The translations under genes and the position numbers were made by a program. Shown here one piece after another: positions 31,906-41,242 of a stretch of 64,000 nucleotides of DNA. The first letter of the stretch is position 1, and the number at the start of each line of letters is the position of its first letter. This stretch comes from Methylobacterium hispanicum. Its GTDB lineage: Bacteria > Pseudomonadota > Alphaproteobacteria > Rhizobiales > Beijerinckiaceae. The notes below the pieces were generated by a model that was not told the origin of the DNA, ran no database searches, and saw nothing but the letters and a program-made list of their open reading frames with translations. The stretch lies in contig NZ_BPQO01000002.1 of the NCBI RefSeq assembly GCF_022179285.1, forward strand, positions 310,001-374,000. The letters are read 5' to 3'.

Positions 31906-32769
31906 ATGACCTTCAAGTTCCGTGTCGAGATCGCCGCCGACGTCGCCCCCTCCATCGAGGCGTGGCGCGACCGCTTCGTGTCCACCGTCGGCATCGCCAA
32001 GTACCGGCGCGCCGCCGGCTGGGCCGTCGACGAGGTCGCCAAGCACGCCGTGCTCGGCATCAGGGAGCAGTTCCACAAGCACCTGAAGTCGAACACGCCG
32101 TGGACGCAGAGCGCGATCAAGTACCAGCGCTCGACCGCCGGGGGGCTGAACGCCATCGAGCAGGGCAAGGCCGACGGGCTGTTCTCGGCCGTCTACGTCA
32201 TGCCGAAGCAGTCGACCTACCTGAAGTACCTGTTCGGCCTGCAGGACAACACGCGCCTCCCCGGCGACGTCGGTCTCGCCCAGCGCCACCTGCTGATCCC
32301 CTGGTGGGACAACATCAAGCTGACGCAGGGCGTCCAGCCCACGCGCTTCGGCGGGGTGCCCACGGGATTCCTCGCGCGCCTCGCCCGTGAGGCCCAGGGC
32401 ACCAAGGCGCCGAAGCGCAGCGGCACCTCGTCGAGGTGGGGCGTCTACTTCGGCGAGATCACCCTGCACGGGCAGAAGCGCTTGGCTTACGTCGCCCGGC
32501 CGCCGCGCGTCGCCACGAGCGAGAGCATGTACATCCCCGGGCGTGATGGGGGTATGCGCCTCGTCGGCCGGCGCATGCGCGACATCGACCATCCCCGCGT
32601 GCTGTTCCTCGCCGTCGACCGGGCGACCTACAAGCCGATCCTAGAGCAGCCCTGGCAGGAGGCCTGCGAGGCGGCCGCCGCTCGCATCCCCCAGATCGTG
32701 GCCGAGCAGCTCGCAGACAATCTGTTCCATGCCGCCAAGATGGCAGCGGCCGGCGCACGACAGCCGTAG
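31906..32769 (+). CDS. Phage tail-associated-like protein
   Basis: A 287-aa protein. The N-terminal part (GIAKYRRAAGWAVDEVAKHA then SNTPWTQSAIKY) follows the pattern of phage minor tail or neck proteins, which carry a helix and then an RPTPYTL-like motif and a beta-rich region. Here the middle (KYLFGLQDNTRLPGDVGLAQ, PWWDNIKLTQGVQ) and the end (YIPGRDGGMRLVGRRM) continue as a single folded chain. The family match is by pattern only. A shorter paralogue lies at 34556. Confidence 0.5.
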   Translation: MTFKFRVEIAADVAPSIEAWRDRFVSTVGIAKYRRAAGWAVDEVAKHAVLGIREQFHKHLKSNTPWTQSAIKYQRSTAGGLNAIEQGKADGLFSAVYVMPKQSTYLKYLFGLQDNTRLPGDVGLAQRHLLIPWWDNIKLTQGVQPTRFGGVPTGFLARLAREAQGTKAPKRSGTSSRWGVYFGEITLHGQKRLAYVARPPRVATSESMYIPGRDGGMRLVGRRMRDIDHPRVLFLAVDRATYKPILEQPWQEACEAAAARIPQIVAEQLADNLFHAAKMAAAGARQP

Positions 32770-32771
32770 CC

Positions 32772-32789
32772 TGTCCGGAAATCCGGGCA
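32772..32789. repeat. CCGGAAATCCGG palindrome, copy 5 (degenerate)
   Basis: TGTCCGGAAATCCGGGCA keeps the central CCGGAAATCCGG but has mismatched third arms. It lies just after the tail-like gene. Confidence 0.5.
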
Positions 32790-32854
32790 CGCCTCGGCCT
32801 CACGGATGCCGTGTGCGTGCCAGCGAGAAAATCCTCGACGAGATCGACAAGCGC

Positions 32855-32868
32855 GCCGGAAAACCGGC
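32855..32868. repeat. CCGG palindrome, copy 6 (variant core)
   Basis: GCCGGAAAACCGGC, same arms with AAAA in the centre, in the gap before the convergent gene at 32957. Confidence 0.45.
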
Positions 32869-32956
32869 AACGCACCGGTGGAACTACAACTTAGGTCCGC
32901 GGCTTCGTTCAGATACCCCCACACCGCCGATCCGGACATGGCGCCGAAATCTCGCG

Positions 32957-33619
32957 TTAGGTAGCTCGCGACGGCCGGGCTAGGGATACGATGAACCGCG
33001 GGCTGGCAATGGTCTCGGCAGCGATCTTGGTCCGTCTCGCGCAGTCGGTTTTCCACCAAGCCTCGAAGCGCGCCAGCCTTGCGTCCTCCTTGGCTGCCGC
33101 CGCAGCTTTTTTCGCGGCGGCGACGGCGAGATTCCTTTCATGAATTTTTACTGCGCGCTCTTGGGCGGCGCTCCTTCGGCCCGCCTTGAGAGCGACCAAA
33201 GGGGTCGCGAGATCCGTTTCTCCAATGGCCACCAGTGCTTTGATCGCAATGCCAAGGAGATGGTCCCTCGCCTTGCCTATCTCCGCCTCGCCAGGCTTAC
33301 CTTCCCCGTCTCGCCACCGTCGGATGATCCGCTCATCGCTGACACCGAGCTCGCCACTGGCCTTCCCGTGCCAGAGCGGGCCGAACACTGACGAGTACAT
33401 GCGGTCGAGATTGGCGTAGGTTTGGTCCAACTCGGGCAGGGGAGCGATGACGGGATCGGCGGGAATAGGCTCGTCGGTCGGGGGGCCGTTCGCGCCGATG
33501 GAATGTCGTGCCGCCTCTACCTGCTGAGCAAGGATGATATTGTCGAGCAGGGGGATCATGTCAGTTTGTTTGGGGTGCTCGATGCGAGGACCGAACACTG
33601 GCGGGACTTTTTTTGTCAT
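32957..33619 (-). CDS. Hypothetical protein paired with an HTH gene
   Basis: A 220-aa protein from the ATG at 33619. It has a possible HTH-like stretch (GVSDERIIRRWRDGEGKP), a long Ala/Lys coiled coil (AAAKKAAAAAKEDARLARF) and a basic tail. Its start overlaps the stop of the HTH gene at 33619 by 1 nt, so they form an operon. No family recognised. Base composition is somewhat lower in GC than the flanks. Confidence 0.55.
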   Translation of the reverse strand: MTKKVPPVFGPRIEHPKQTDMIPLLDNIILAQQVEAARHSIGANGPPTDEPIPADPVIAPLPELDQTYANLDRMYSSVFGPLWHGKASGELGVSDERIIRRWRDGEGKPGEAEIGKARDHLLGIAIKALVAIGETDLATPLVALKAGRRSAAQERAVKIHERNLAVAAAKKAAAAAKEDARLARFEAWWKTDCARRTKIAAETIASPRFIVSLARPSRAT

Positions 33620-33966
33620 CAGCCCATCCTCGGCGTGAGATCGTTGTCCGCCTCCGGCTCGGCGTCCGGATCGGGCTCAAAATCGGGAAGTGGCGGAACT
33701 AGCACTCGCTCCAGGTGCTGGGCCTCGGCGTAGGTCGCTCGGGCCTGGCGCTGGAGTTCATGCGCCCGCCGTTTGAGCACCAGCACGATTGTGTCGGCGA
33801 CCCAGGCGGGCACGGGCCTGGCACCTGACGTCCACTGATGGATCTGGGTGGCCGCGACGGTGCGACCGGCCTCGCGCGACAGGGCATCGGCGAGGGGAGC
33901 GGCCCAACGGAAGCCGAACGCGGTCGCCGCAGCGCCCGCGAGCTCATCGACTGTGAGGCGGCTCAC
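33619..33966 (-). CDS. HTH DNA-binding protein, YdaS/Cro-like
   Basis: A 115-aa protein from the ATG at 33966. Residues about 15-60 (WAAPLADALSREAGRTVAAT, IHQWTSGARPVPAWVADT) match the same helix-turn-helix layout as the product at 17686. A charged C-terminal tail rich in Asp/Pro follows. It may be a phage repressor. The perfect inverted repeat at 34132-34162 lies 166 bp upstream and is a candidate operator. Confidence 0.6.
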   Translation of the reverse strand: MSRLTVDELAGAAATAFGFRWAAPLADALSREAGRTVAATQIHQWTSGARPVPAWVADTIVLVLKRRAHELQRQARATYAEAQHLERVLVPPLPDFEPDPDAEPEADNDLTPRMG

Positions 33967-34555
33967 CGGCGCGCTCCGGCAACGCGGAAGCAGCCGACGC
34001 CGTTCAGCGTTAGAGCGCCCTCAGCCATGAGGGGCAGACCGTTCGTAGTTCACGCCATCGTTGTCGAAGCGAACGAGCCTCACTGGACACCTCTCGTAAT
34101 GCTGGGGCATTCCGGCAACCGCCTGTTCGGCGCTATTGGGCATATTTGATATGCCCAATAGCCGACAGAAACACAAGCCATTGAGATAAAAAATTTATGC
34201 CCTTGAAGTTGGGGGGCTATTAAGAAGCGGGTCGCCCCAATGATGGGAACTGGCCCGCTGAGGGAAGCGGTATGCCACGCTGCTCGGCTCCATCGCCTTC
34301 CGGGACCGGAGCGCAAACATTTACATGTACATGCCGCCCTCGGTGGAGGCCGCCCAAGCGGGGGCACCCTTACTTGCGCTAAAGGTACACCTCAGACTGC
34401 AACCGACGCCCGCTGCGTGCCGTCAGGCCCGAAGGGCGTTGTCGTCGGGGACGACAACCTGCCCGAATTACTGCGCCACCTGCTCCCGTCGCCGTGTAGC
34501 CTGGTAGCCACCACGCCTCGGGCCGCATGCTCCGGGCATGACTTGATCCATCGAC
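33967..34555. other. Low-GC regulatory-looking gap
   Basis: This 589-bp stretch is clearly lower in GC (best seen at 34140-34220, with AAAAAATTTATG) and has no convincing gene. It contains the inverted repeat at 34132-34162. Two short frames (near 34028 and 34240) look like noise. Confidence 0.5.
34132..34162. promoter_or_regulatory. 14-bp perfect inverted repeat, candidate operator
   Basis: GCTATTGGGCATAT and ATATGCCCAATAGC flank a 3-nt TTG centre. The AT-rich core and position upstream of an HTH gene fit a repressor binding site; a hairpin in RNA is also possible, but no T-run follows closely. Confidence 0.65.
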
Positions 34556-34894
34556 ATGGCCGTTCTGTCCGACTTGGGCTCGCAACCCGCCGTTTGGGAG
34601 GATTCCTACGTCTCGGCGGCGGGATTCGAGAAATACAAGCGAGCGTTAGCCTGGGCGGCGTCCGAGGCGGGCAAGAACGTCGCCACGCGAATGAAGGAGG
34701 CGACCGCCGAGGTCATCGACCGCCCGATGCCGTGGATCTGGCGCGCGTGGCGGTACACGCGCGCATTGAGTCAGGATGGCGACCGCGCGCTGGGGGCGAT
34801 CCAGCGCGCCAGCGTCAGTGGCTTCGAGAGTCAGACCCAAGTGCTCCTCACGCAGGCCCGCGGCCCGCGCGCCTCGGCTGGCCGAGGCGCCTGA
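34556..34894 (+). CDS. Truncated tail-like paralogue
   Basis: A 112-aa product from the ATG at 34556. Its centre (GFEKYKRALAWAASEAGKNV and DRPMPWIWRAWRYTRA) aligns with the N-terminal part of the 287-aa product at 31906 (GIAKYRRAAGWAVDEVAKHA, TPWTQSAIKY), and DRPMPW is closer to the common phage RPTP motif. The C-terminal three fifths of the longer paralogue are missing, so it is either a short form or a decayed copy. Confidence 0.5.
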   Translation: MAVLSDLGSQPAVWEDSYVSAAGFEKYKRALAWAASEAGKNVATRMKEATAEVIDRPMPWIWRAWRYTRALSQDGDRALGAIQRASVSGFESQTQVLLTQARGPRASAGRGA

Positions 34895-35045
34895 TCGCGG
34901 CCGCGCCGGATTTTCGGACAAATGGATTTCTCAACCTTTGCTGCGGGTCAGGAATTAGTGCTCCCTTTGTTCGGCTGTGCGCCAGTTCCGGACCTCCCAT
35001 TACAAACGCCGGAATGGCCGCTCTTCGCTCGCAAGCAGCCTCCCT

Positions 35046-35309
35046 ATGGTGCGCTCACTCGACCGTTTATCGGCTGAGGAGTTCTGGAACCGCGTCGTGC
35101 AGGAGATAGCCGAGCTCCTCGTCGAGCGCGCCCCCCTGACGCCGACCGAGATCCTGCCGGAACTCAGAGCCGTGACGCTCCGCGGCGCCACCTTGCACAA
35201 GGAGCCGCTTACCCCCGGGACCCTCAAGAAGAAGATGGACGACCGCGTCTTCCACGGCCGGTACTTCGCGGCGAGGGACGAGGACCGCTACGCCCGCAGG
35301 GCCGGCTGA
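35046..35309 (+). CDS. Hypothetical protein at the island's right edge
   Basis: An 87-aa product from the ATG at 35046. The sequence has normal protein character (LSAEEFWNRVVQEIAELLVE, APLTPTEILPELRAVTLRG) and ends in a basic tail. No family recognised. Beyond it, the DNA returns to the style of the flanking region. Confidence 0.5.
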   Translation: MVRSLDRLSAEEFWNRVVQEIAELLVERAPLTPTEILPELRAVTLRGATLHKEPLTPGTLKKKMDDRVFHGRYFAARDEDRYARRAG

Positions 35310-35375
35310 GGCCCGAAGACGCCTCCCCCGGGGGTGAGGCGCACGGCCGGCCGAACGGACACGACCGAGCCGCCG

Positions 35376-35516
35376 TCAGGTCGCGTTGATCGGCCCCGGG
35401 GGCTGCGGCGCCGGCGGCTCGGTGGGCGGGTTGCCCTCGGGCGGCGCCGGGTCCGGCGGCGGGTCGCCGATGGGCGGCAGCGGGTCGTCACCCGGGCGCG
35501 GCGTGTCGGAATGCAT
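35376..35516 (-). CDS. Proline-rich 46-residue protein, twin A
   Basis: A 46-aa product from the ATG at 35516. More than one third of residues are Pro (PPIGDPPPDPAPPEG, PPAPQPPGPINAT). The product at 60663-60803 is also exactly 46 aa and shares the ordered blocks DDP.PPIGDPPP, PEG.PP and APQPPGPI(N/D)A. Conservation of a whole short frame between two distant loci argues that both are real genes. It is probably disordered; function unknown. Confidence 0.6.
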   Translation of the reverse strand: MHSDTPRPGDDPLPPIGDPPPDPAPPEGNPPTEPPAPQPPGPINAT

Positions 35517-35891
35517 CGAGCGACCCCTGTCGGCTCCCGGAACGGAAGCCGAGGCCAACGCGCCAAACGCTCGGAAGTGGCGTGCGGCAAACCTCGTCGC
35601 CGCAGTCCGGCCGCGGGGTCGGTCCTCCTTCCATCGGCCCCGGCCGACCAGGGATGTGCCGCATCGTCACGACCGGGCTCCGGGGAAGATCCCACCCGTC
35701 GGGACCGCCGCATCGCCGGCCACGAGGCAACCGTCGTTCCTCGTCCTGGTTATGAACGACGATGGATTGGGTCGGCGCCGATCGTTCGCCGGCCGGGCCA
35801 CCATAGCAGGTAGCGTCGAACGCCATGCCCCACACGACACATCCCGGCCCGAGCCGGCAGGACGAATCGGTCGATCCCGACCGGGAAATCC
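35517..35891. other. Gap upstream of the hybrid kinase
   Basis: A 375-bp gap between divergent genes. No gene or clear repeat is seen; it should hold the promoters of the proline-rich gene and of the kinase at 35892. Confidence 0.4.
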
Positions 35892-38351
35892 GTGCCTGAC
35901 CTCCTGACGTTCCTGCCGCCCGGAAGCGAGACGGCGGCGGAGATCAGCGCCCGCGACTGGTCTGGCACCGCCCTCGGCCCCCCTGGGACGTGGCCTCCGA
36001 CCCTGCGCAACGCGCTCTCGCTGATGCTCGACTGCCCGACGGCGATGTTCCTCGCCTGGGGGCCGGACCTGCTCTGCTTCTACAACGACGCCTACCGGCC
36101 GATCCTCGGCTACCGCCTGGACACCGCCCTCGGACGGCCGTTCCGCGAGGTCTGGGGCAGCATCTGGGACGACATCGGTCCCCTGGTCGAGGCCACCCTG
36201 GCCGGCGAGCGGCAGACCCTCACCGACGTGATGCTCGACCTCTCGCGCGAGGGACGGCCCGAGCGGAGTTGGTGGTCCTTCACCTACTCGCCGGTCCGGG
36301 ACGACTCGGGCGCGGTCGCCGGCCTGCTCTGCGTCACCGCCGAGACAACCAACCGCGTGTTCGGCGAGGCCGCCTTGCGCGAGAGCGAGGACCATTACCG
36401 CCACACGGTCGAGCTCAACCCGCAGGTGCCCTGGACCTGCGACCCGGCCGGCAACATCACCTCCTACTCGAACCGATGGCTCGAACTCACTGGCCAGGCG
36501 CCCGGCGAACCGGATGGGGCCGGCTGGGCCAAGGCGCTGCATCCCGACGACGTACCGTGGACGATGACGGTGTTCGCGGCCTCGCTCTCCTCCGGCGAGC
36601 CCGTCGACGTCGATTACCGCATCCGCGTAGCCGCCACCGGCGAATACCGCTGGATGCGCGCCCGGGCGCGGCCGCGGCGGGACGGAACCGGAGCCATCGT
36701 CCGCTGGTACGGCGTCGTCGAGGACGTCCACGACCGCAGGCTCGCCGAGGCGCGGCTGCGCGAGGTGAACGAGACGCTCGAGCGGAGGGTCGAGGCGGCG
36801 CTGGCCCAACGCAAGCTCTGGGCCGATGTCTTCGAGACGACCGACGCGCTCGTCGCCGCCCTCGACCCCGACTACCGGCTCCTCGCCGTCAACCGGGCCT
36901 ACGCGGACGAGTTCGCCGACATCTACGGCGTCCGCCCGGAGGTGGGTGACTGCCTCCTCGACATCCTGGTCGGCCATTCGGAACACAGGGACGCTGCTCG
37001 GGCCGTGTGGTCCCGGGCGCTGGCGGGCGAGGAGTTCACGACCGTCGGGGAGTTCGGCGACCCGAGGCGCAGGCGGTCCTGCTACGAGCTCAAGTTCACG
37101 ACGCTGCGGGACGCCTCGGGCGAACGGATCGGCGCCTTCCAGTACGCGCAGGACGTCACTAGCAGGCTCCGGGACCAGGAACGGCTCGGTCGTGCCGAGG
37201 AGGCGCTGCGGCACGCCCAGAAGATGGAGGCGGTCGGCCAGCTCACCGGCGGCGTGGCCCATGACTTCAACAACCTGCTGACCATCATCCGCTCGTCGGT
37301 CGAGTTCCTCCGCCGGCCCAACCTCGCGGAAGAGCGGCGCGTCCGTTACCTGGAAGCGGTCTCGGACACGGTGGATCGCGCCGCCCGGCTGACCAGCCAG
37401 CTCCTCGCCTTCGCCCGGCGCCAGCCGCTCAAGCCCGAGGTGTTCGACCTCCGCGAGCGCCTGAGCGACGTGGCCGACATGCTGAACGCGGTCACCGGCG
37501 CGCGCATCCGCCTCGCCGTCGAGGTGCCGGACGGCGCTTGCCATGTCCGGGTCGACCAGGCGCAGTTCGAGACGGCGCTGATCAACCTCGCGGTCAACGC
37601 CCGCGACGCGATGGACGGCGAGGGCCGGCTGACCCTGCGCCTCGCCTGCGGCCGACCGCTGCCGGGCATCCGCGGCCACGCCGGCGCCCTGGGACCGTTC
37701 GCGGCGGTGTCCGTCGTGGACGAGGGCGTGGGTATCGCCCTCGGGCTACTCGACAGGATCTTCGAGCCCTTCTTCACGACCAAGGAGACCGGAAAGGGCA
37801 CCGGGCTCGGCCTCTCCCAGGTCATCGGCTTCGCCAAGCAGTCCGGCGGCGACATCGAGGTGGCGAGCGAGGTCGGGCGCGGCACGACGTTCACGCTGTA
37901 CCTGCCGCAGGTCGACCCGCCCGTTTGGAACGACGACGCCGGTTCGCCCGGGGCGGATGCCGAGGACGACGAGCGCGGCCTGTGCGTGCTGGTGGTGGAG
38001 GACAACCTCGAAGTCGGGCGCTTCTGCACCCAGCTCCTGGAGGATCTCGGGCACGGGACGGTCTGGGCGCACAACGCCGAGGCGGCGCTCGCCGAGGTGG
38101 AACGGACGCCGTTCCGGTTCGACGCGGTCTTCTCCGACGTGGTGATGCCGGGCATCGGCGGGGTAGCTCTCGCGCGGCGTCTGCGGACCAGCCATCCCGA
38201 GTTGCCGGTCATCCTGACGACGGGTTACAGCGATGCCCTGGCGCGGGACGACGCGCACGGCTTCGAGCTCGTGCGCAAGCCCTACTCTGCGGAGCAGGTC
38301 GCCCGCGCCCTGCGCGCTGTCGTCGCCCGGCATAGGCACGCCTCCCCTTGA
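35892..38351 (+). CDS. PAS-containing hybrid histidine kinase with C-terminal receiver
   Basis: An 819-aa cytosolic protein with a GTG start at 35892. Layout: PAS-like domain 1 (about 40-155), PAS 2 (about 165-285), PAS 3 (about 310-425), HisKA with [11 protein letters not shown] (His457), HATPase ([11 protein letters not shown]), receiver (about 697-815) with Asp749 in SDVVMPG and the RKPY lysine. The ligand is unknown. The kinase and receiver closely match those of the gene at 38474-40606, but the sensor part is different. No in-frame ATG fits better near the start. Confidence 0.85.
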   Translation: MPDLLTFLPPGSETAAEISARDWSGTALGPPGTWPPTLRNALSLMLDCPTAMFLAWGPDLLCFYNDAYRPILGYRLDTALGRPFREVWGSIWDDIGPLVEATLAGERQTLTDVMLDLSREGRPERSWWSFTYSPVRDDSGAVAGLLCVTAETTNRVFGEAALRESEDHYRHTVELNPQVPWTCDPAGNITSYSNRWLELTGQAPGEPDGAGWAKALHPDDVPWTMTVFAASLSSGEPVDVDYRIRVAATGEYRWMRARARPRRDGTGAIVRWYGVVEDVHDRRLAEARLREVNETLERRVEAALAQRKLWADVFETTDALVAALDPDYRLLAVNRAYADEFADIYGVRPEVGDCLLDILVGHSEHRDAARAVWSRALAGEEFTTVGEFGDPRRRRSCYELKFTTLRDASGERIGAFQYAQDVTSRLRDQERLGRAEEALRHAQKMEAVGQLTGGVAHDFNNLLTIIRSSVEFLRRPNLAEERRVRYLEAVSDTVDRAARLTSQLLAFARRQPLKPEVFDLRERLSDVADMLNAVTGARIRLAVEVPDGACHVRVDQAQFETALINLAVNARDAMDGEGRLTLRLACGRPLPGIRGHAGALGPFAAVSVVDEGVGIALGLLDRIFEPFFTTKETGKGTGLGLSQVIGFAKQSGGDIEVASEVGRGTTFTLYLPQVDPPVWNDDAGSPGADAEDDERGLCVLVVEDNLEVGRFCTQLLEDLGHGTVWAHNAEAALAEVERTPFRFDAVFSDVVMPGIGGVALARRLRTSHPELPVILTTGYSDALARDDAHGFELVRKPYSAEQVARALRAVVARHRHASP

Positions 38352-38473
38352 AAGGCGGTGCCGGTCGCGCGGAAGCCCGGCAACGTCCCGCCCCGCATGG
38401 CGTCGGCTCGACACCGGACGACAGCCCCGGAATCCTTAGGGCCTGCTTAGGCCCCGGGGCCTGTCGCCATCGC

Positions 38474-40606
38474 TCAGGGCGGAGCGGCCTCGGCGCGATG
38501 CGGCTGCGGTCGGCGACGTGCCGCCGACCGCAGGGCGGCGTCCAACTGATGGGCCGAGTAGGGCTTGCGCACTAGGTCGAAGCCCTCGGCGTCGTCCGGT
38601 GCCGACACGTGGCTGTAGCCGGACGTGAGGATGACCGGCAACTCGGGATGCAGGGTCCGTAGGCGCCTGGCGAGTTCGAGCCCGCCCATGCCCGGCATCA
38701 CCACGTCCGAGAACACGGCGTCGAAGCGGAAGGGGACGGCCTCGATCTCGGCCAGGGCGGCCTCCGCCGAGGGGACGAGGAGCGAGCCGTGCCCGAGGTC
38801 GCGCAGGACCTGGGTGCAGAAGCGACCGACCTCGACGTTGTCCTCGACGACGAGGACGCACAAGCCGGCGGGATCGGCACCCTCGTCGTCCCGGACCACG
38901 TCCTCCTCCGCTTCCGCGACCGGCCGCTCGGCCTGCGGGAGGTAGAGCGTGAACGTCGTCCCGCGCCCGACGACGCTGGCCACGTCGATGTCCCCGCCCG
39001 ACTGCTTGGCGAAGCCAATGACCTGGGAAAGGCCGAGCCCCGTCCCCTTGCCGACGGCCTTGGTGGTGAAGAACGGCTCGAAGATGCGCCCGACATGGTC
39101 GGGGTCGATGCCGGAACCGCTGTCGGTCACCGAGACCGTCACGAACGGGTCCGCGGAGCCGGCGTGGCCGCGGATGGCCGGCTTCGCCCGGCCGCAGGCA
39201 AGGGCGAAGGTCAGAGTTCCCTCGCCGTCCATGGCGTCCCGCGCGTTCACCGTGAGGTTCACCAGGGCGGTGTCGAACTGGCTGGCGTCGGCCCGCACGA
39301 GGCAGGCGCCATCGGGTTTCTGGGTCACGATGCGGATGCGCGCGCCGGTCAGGGTGTCGAGCATGGAGGCCATGCCTGCGAGGCGCGCGCCGACATCGAA
39401 CACCTCCGGCTTAAGCGTCTGGCGCCGCGCGAAGGCGAGGAGTTGCGCCGTCAACCTCGCGGCCCGGTCCACCGTGTCTGAGACCGCGTCCATGTAGCGG
39501 CGGCGGCGCTCCTCGGGCAGGTCGGGACGCCGGAGGAAGTCCATCGACGAGCGGATGACGGTCAGCAGGTTGTTGAAGTCATGCGCCACGCCGCCGGTGA
39601 GCTGGCCGATGGCCTCCATCTTCTGCGACTGCACCAGGGCGTCCTGCGTCTCGGCAAGGTCGCGGGTCCGCTCGGCCACCCGCCGTTCAAGGTCCTCGTT
39701 CATGCCCTGTAGAATCTCGCGCAGCCGTCGCTCGCTGACGATGCGCCGCTCGACGTCACGCGCGAGCCGGACACTCAGGGCCGCGAGGCAGATCGCCAAG
39801 ACGATGACGATGAGCGCGGTCCCGGTCTCGGCCTCCAGCAGGCCCGAACGGGCGGCGTGGATCTGCAGCGAGCCGAGCAGCAGCGGCGCGACCACGACCA
39901 CGGGCAGCAGCGCGCGCGCAACCTCGCCGCCGCCGAGGACGATGGCGGTCCACGGCCCATGCGGCCGGCTGAGCAGCACGCCGGCGGAGAGGACGCCCAG
40001 CGTGACGGCGGTGACCAGCGCCATCCGCGAGTAGGGACCGCCCTGGTGGAAGCCGCCGAGCCCGTAGGCGTAGCCGAGCGCCCCGACCGCGGCGCCGACG
40101 AACGCCGACAGGGCTGCCGCCGCGGCGACCTGGCGGAGCCGGCGGCTCCGCGCGTCCTGCAGCAGCAGGCCCGCCGCGGCGCCGAGGATGCAGCAGGTCG
40201 TCGCGAGGGACATCCCGTCCCCAGGTCCGAGCGGCCCTGAGAAGAGGCGCTGCACGCGGTCGTCGAGCCGGAACCCGTGCGGCGCGAGGTATTGGATGCC
40301 GCCGCCCAGCGCCAGCGCGCTGGCCCCGGCGGCGAGGCCGCGGCCGGCCCGCACGGCGAGGGACCGTCGCCCCGGCCAAGTGGAAAGCAGCAGCGCCCCG
40401 GACAGGAGGACGAGGGCCATGGCGGTCAGCGCCACCATCGGCGCCTCGCCCGGCAGGATGGTCCGCAGATCGGGGATGTCTAGCAGCCAGCCCGCCGTCA
40501 CGGTCGCCGAGGCCGCAAGGCCGAGGCAGGCGGCCGCACGCGACGCCGCCCGCGCCTTGGCGACCGCACCCGCGGCCGGGCTTGCGGGTCGCTCGGGGTC
40601 AGCCAT
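38474..40606 (-). CDS. Membrane-bound hybrid histidine kinase with C-terminal receiver
   Basis: A 710-aa protein from the ATG at 40606 (an upstream ATG at 40666 is possible but adds an unlikely lead). The first 285 residues contain about seven to eight membrane helices (for example [17 protein letters not shown] and [16 protein letters not shown]) in place of PAS domains. A coiled coil leads to HisKA ([11 protein letters not shown], His342), HATPase ([11 protein letters not shown]) and a receiver (SDVVMPG, RKPYS). The kinase and receiver parts are near-identical to those of the gene at 35892; the two are tail to tail with a 122-bp gap. Confidence 0.85.
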   Translation of the reverse strand: MADPERPASPAAGAVAKARAASRAAACLGLAASATVTAGWLLDIPDLRTILPGEAPMVALTAMALVLLSGALLLSTWPGRRSLAVRAGRGLAAGASALALGGGIQYLAPHGFRLDDRVQRLFSGPLGPGDGMSLATTCCILGAAAGLLLQDARSRRLRQVAAAAALSAFVGAAVGALGYAYGLGGFHQGGPYSRMALVTAVTLGVLSAGVLLSRPHGPWTAIVLGGGEVARALLPVVVVAPLLLGSLQIHAARSGLLEAETGTALIVIVLAICLAALSVRLARDVERRIVSERRLREILQGMNEDLERRVAERTRDLAETQDALVQSQKMEAIGQLTGGVAHDFNNLLTVIRSSMDFLRRPDLPEERRRRYMDAVSDTVDRAARLTAQLLAFARRQTLKPEVFDVGARLAGMASMLDTLTGARIRIVTQKPDGACLVRADASQFDTALVNLTVNARDAMDGEGTLTFALACGRAKPAIRGHAGSADPFVTVSVTDSGSGIDPDHVGRIFEPFFTTKAVGKGTGLGLSQVIGFAKQSGGDIDVASVVGRGTTFTLYLPQAERPVAEAEEDVVRDDEGADPAGLCVLVVEDNVEVGRFCTQVLRDLGHGSLLVPSAEAALAEIEAVPFRFDAVFSDVVMPGMGGLELARRLRTLHPELPVILTSGYSHVSAPDDAEGFDLVRKPYSAHQLDAALRSAARRRPQPHRAEAAPP

Positions 40607-40782
40607 GCGCGACCGGTCCCGCACGGCAGCCGGGACCTGGTCCGTCCGTCCGTTCCATGTACTCAAACCGCCTCATCGACCTGTCGTCCCATCGTATCCC
40701 ACCCGCCGGCATGGCCCTGAGGGAACGCGCCCGCCCACATGCCGTTCGCCGGCGGGGCACATGCTGCCCCAGGCACGTGCCC

Positions 40783-41196
40783 TCACCGGGTCGGGACCTC
40801 GCACGCGGCTGGGGACCCGGGACGCGCTGCCCGGGCACGGCCCACGGCCTCCGCGAGACGGCCCGGCGTGAACGGCTTCTCTAGGAAGGCCGCTCCCTCG
40901 GGCAGGTCGCCCGGCCGGGGCGTCACCGCCGCCGAGACCACCACGACGGCCAATCCTGGGTCGCGATCCGCCGCCAGCCGGGCCAGGGCGAGACCGTCGT
41001 GCTCGCCCGGCATGCGCACGTCGGTGAGCAGCAGCACGACAGGGCGTCCGCCGTCGAGGTGCGACAGGGCCGCAGCCGCGTTCGTCGCCTCGACGACCTC
41101 GTAGCCGGCCTCGTCGAGGAGGCTCTCGACGCCCAGGCGAAAGAGGACCTCGTCATCGACGACGAGGGCGAGGGGCCGGTCGGAATCGGTGCTCAT
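40783..41196 (-). CDS. Stand-alone receiver protein
   Basis: A 137-aa receiver from the ATG at 41196. Acidic pair DDE at 14-16, acceptor Asp59 in LTDVRMPG, lysine in EKPF. No output domain. It follows the HWE kinase gene (stop at 41243) by 46 bp in the same direction, so it is the likely phospho-partner or sink of that kinase. Confidence 0.82.
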   Translation of the reverse strand: MSTDSDRPLALVVDDEVLFRLGVESLLDEAGYEVVEATNAAAALSHLDGGRPVVLLLTDVRMPGEHDGLALARLAADRDPGLAVVVVSAAVTPRPGDLPEGAAFLEKPFTPGRLAEAVGRARAARPGSPAACEVPTR

Positions 41197-41242
41197 GACG
41201 TCCGGCAACGGGCAGTCCGCGCCGGGGTTTCCCGTCCGCCGG

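Noticed and set aside
34028..34149. Short plus-strand frame in the low-GC gap
   Set aside because: It overlaps the operator-like inverted repeat and has no ribosome-binding site or recognisable sequence.
34543..34556. A ninth FixK-type box, TTGATCCATCGACA
   Set aside because: The right half is GACA instead of (T/G)CAA, so symmetry is lost; it also lies inside the phage island, before a tail-like gene.
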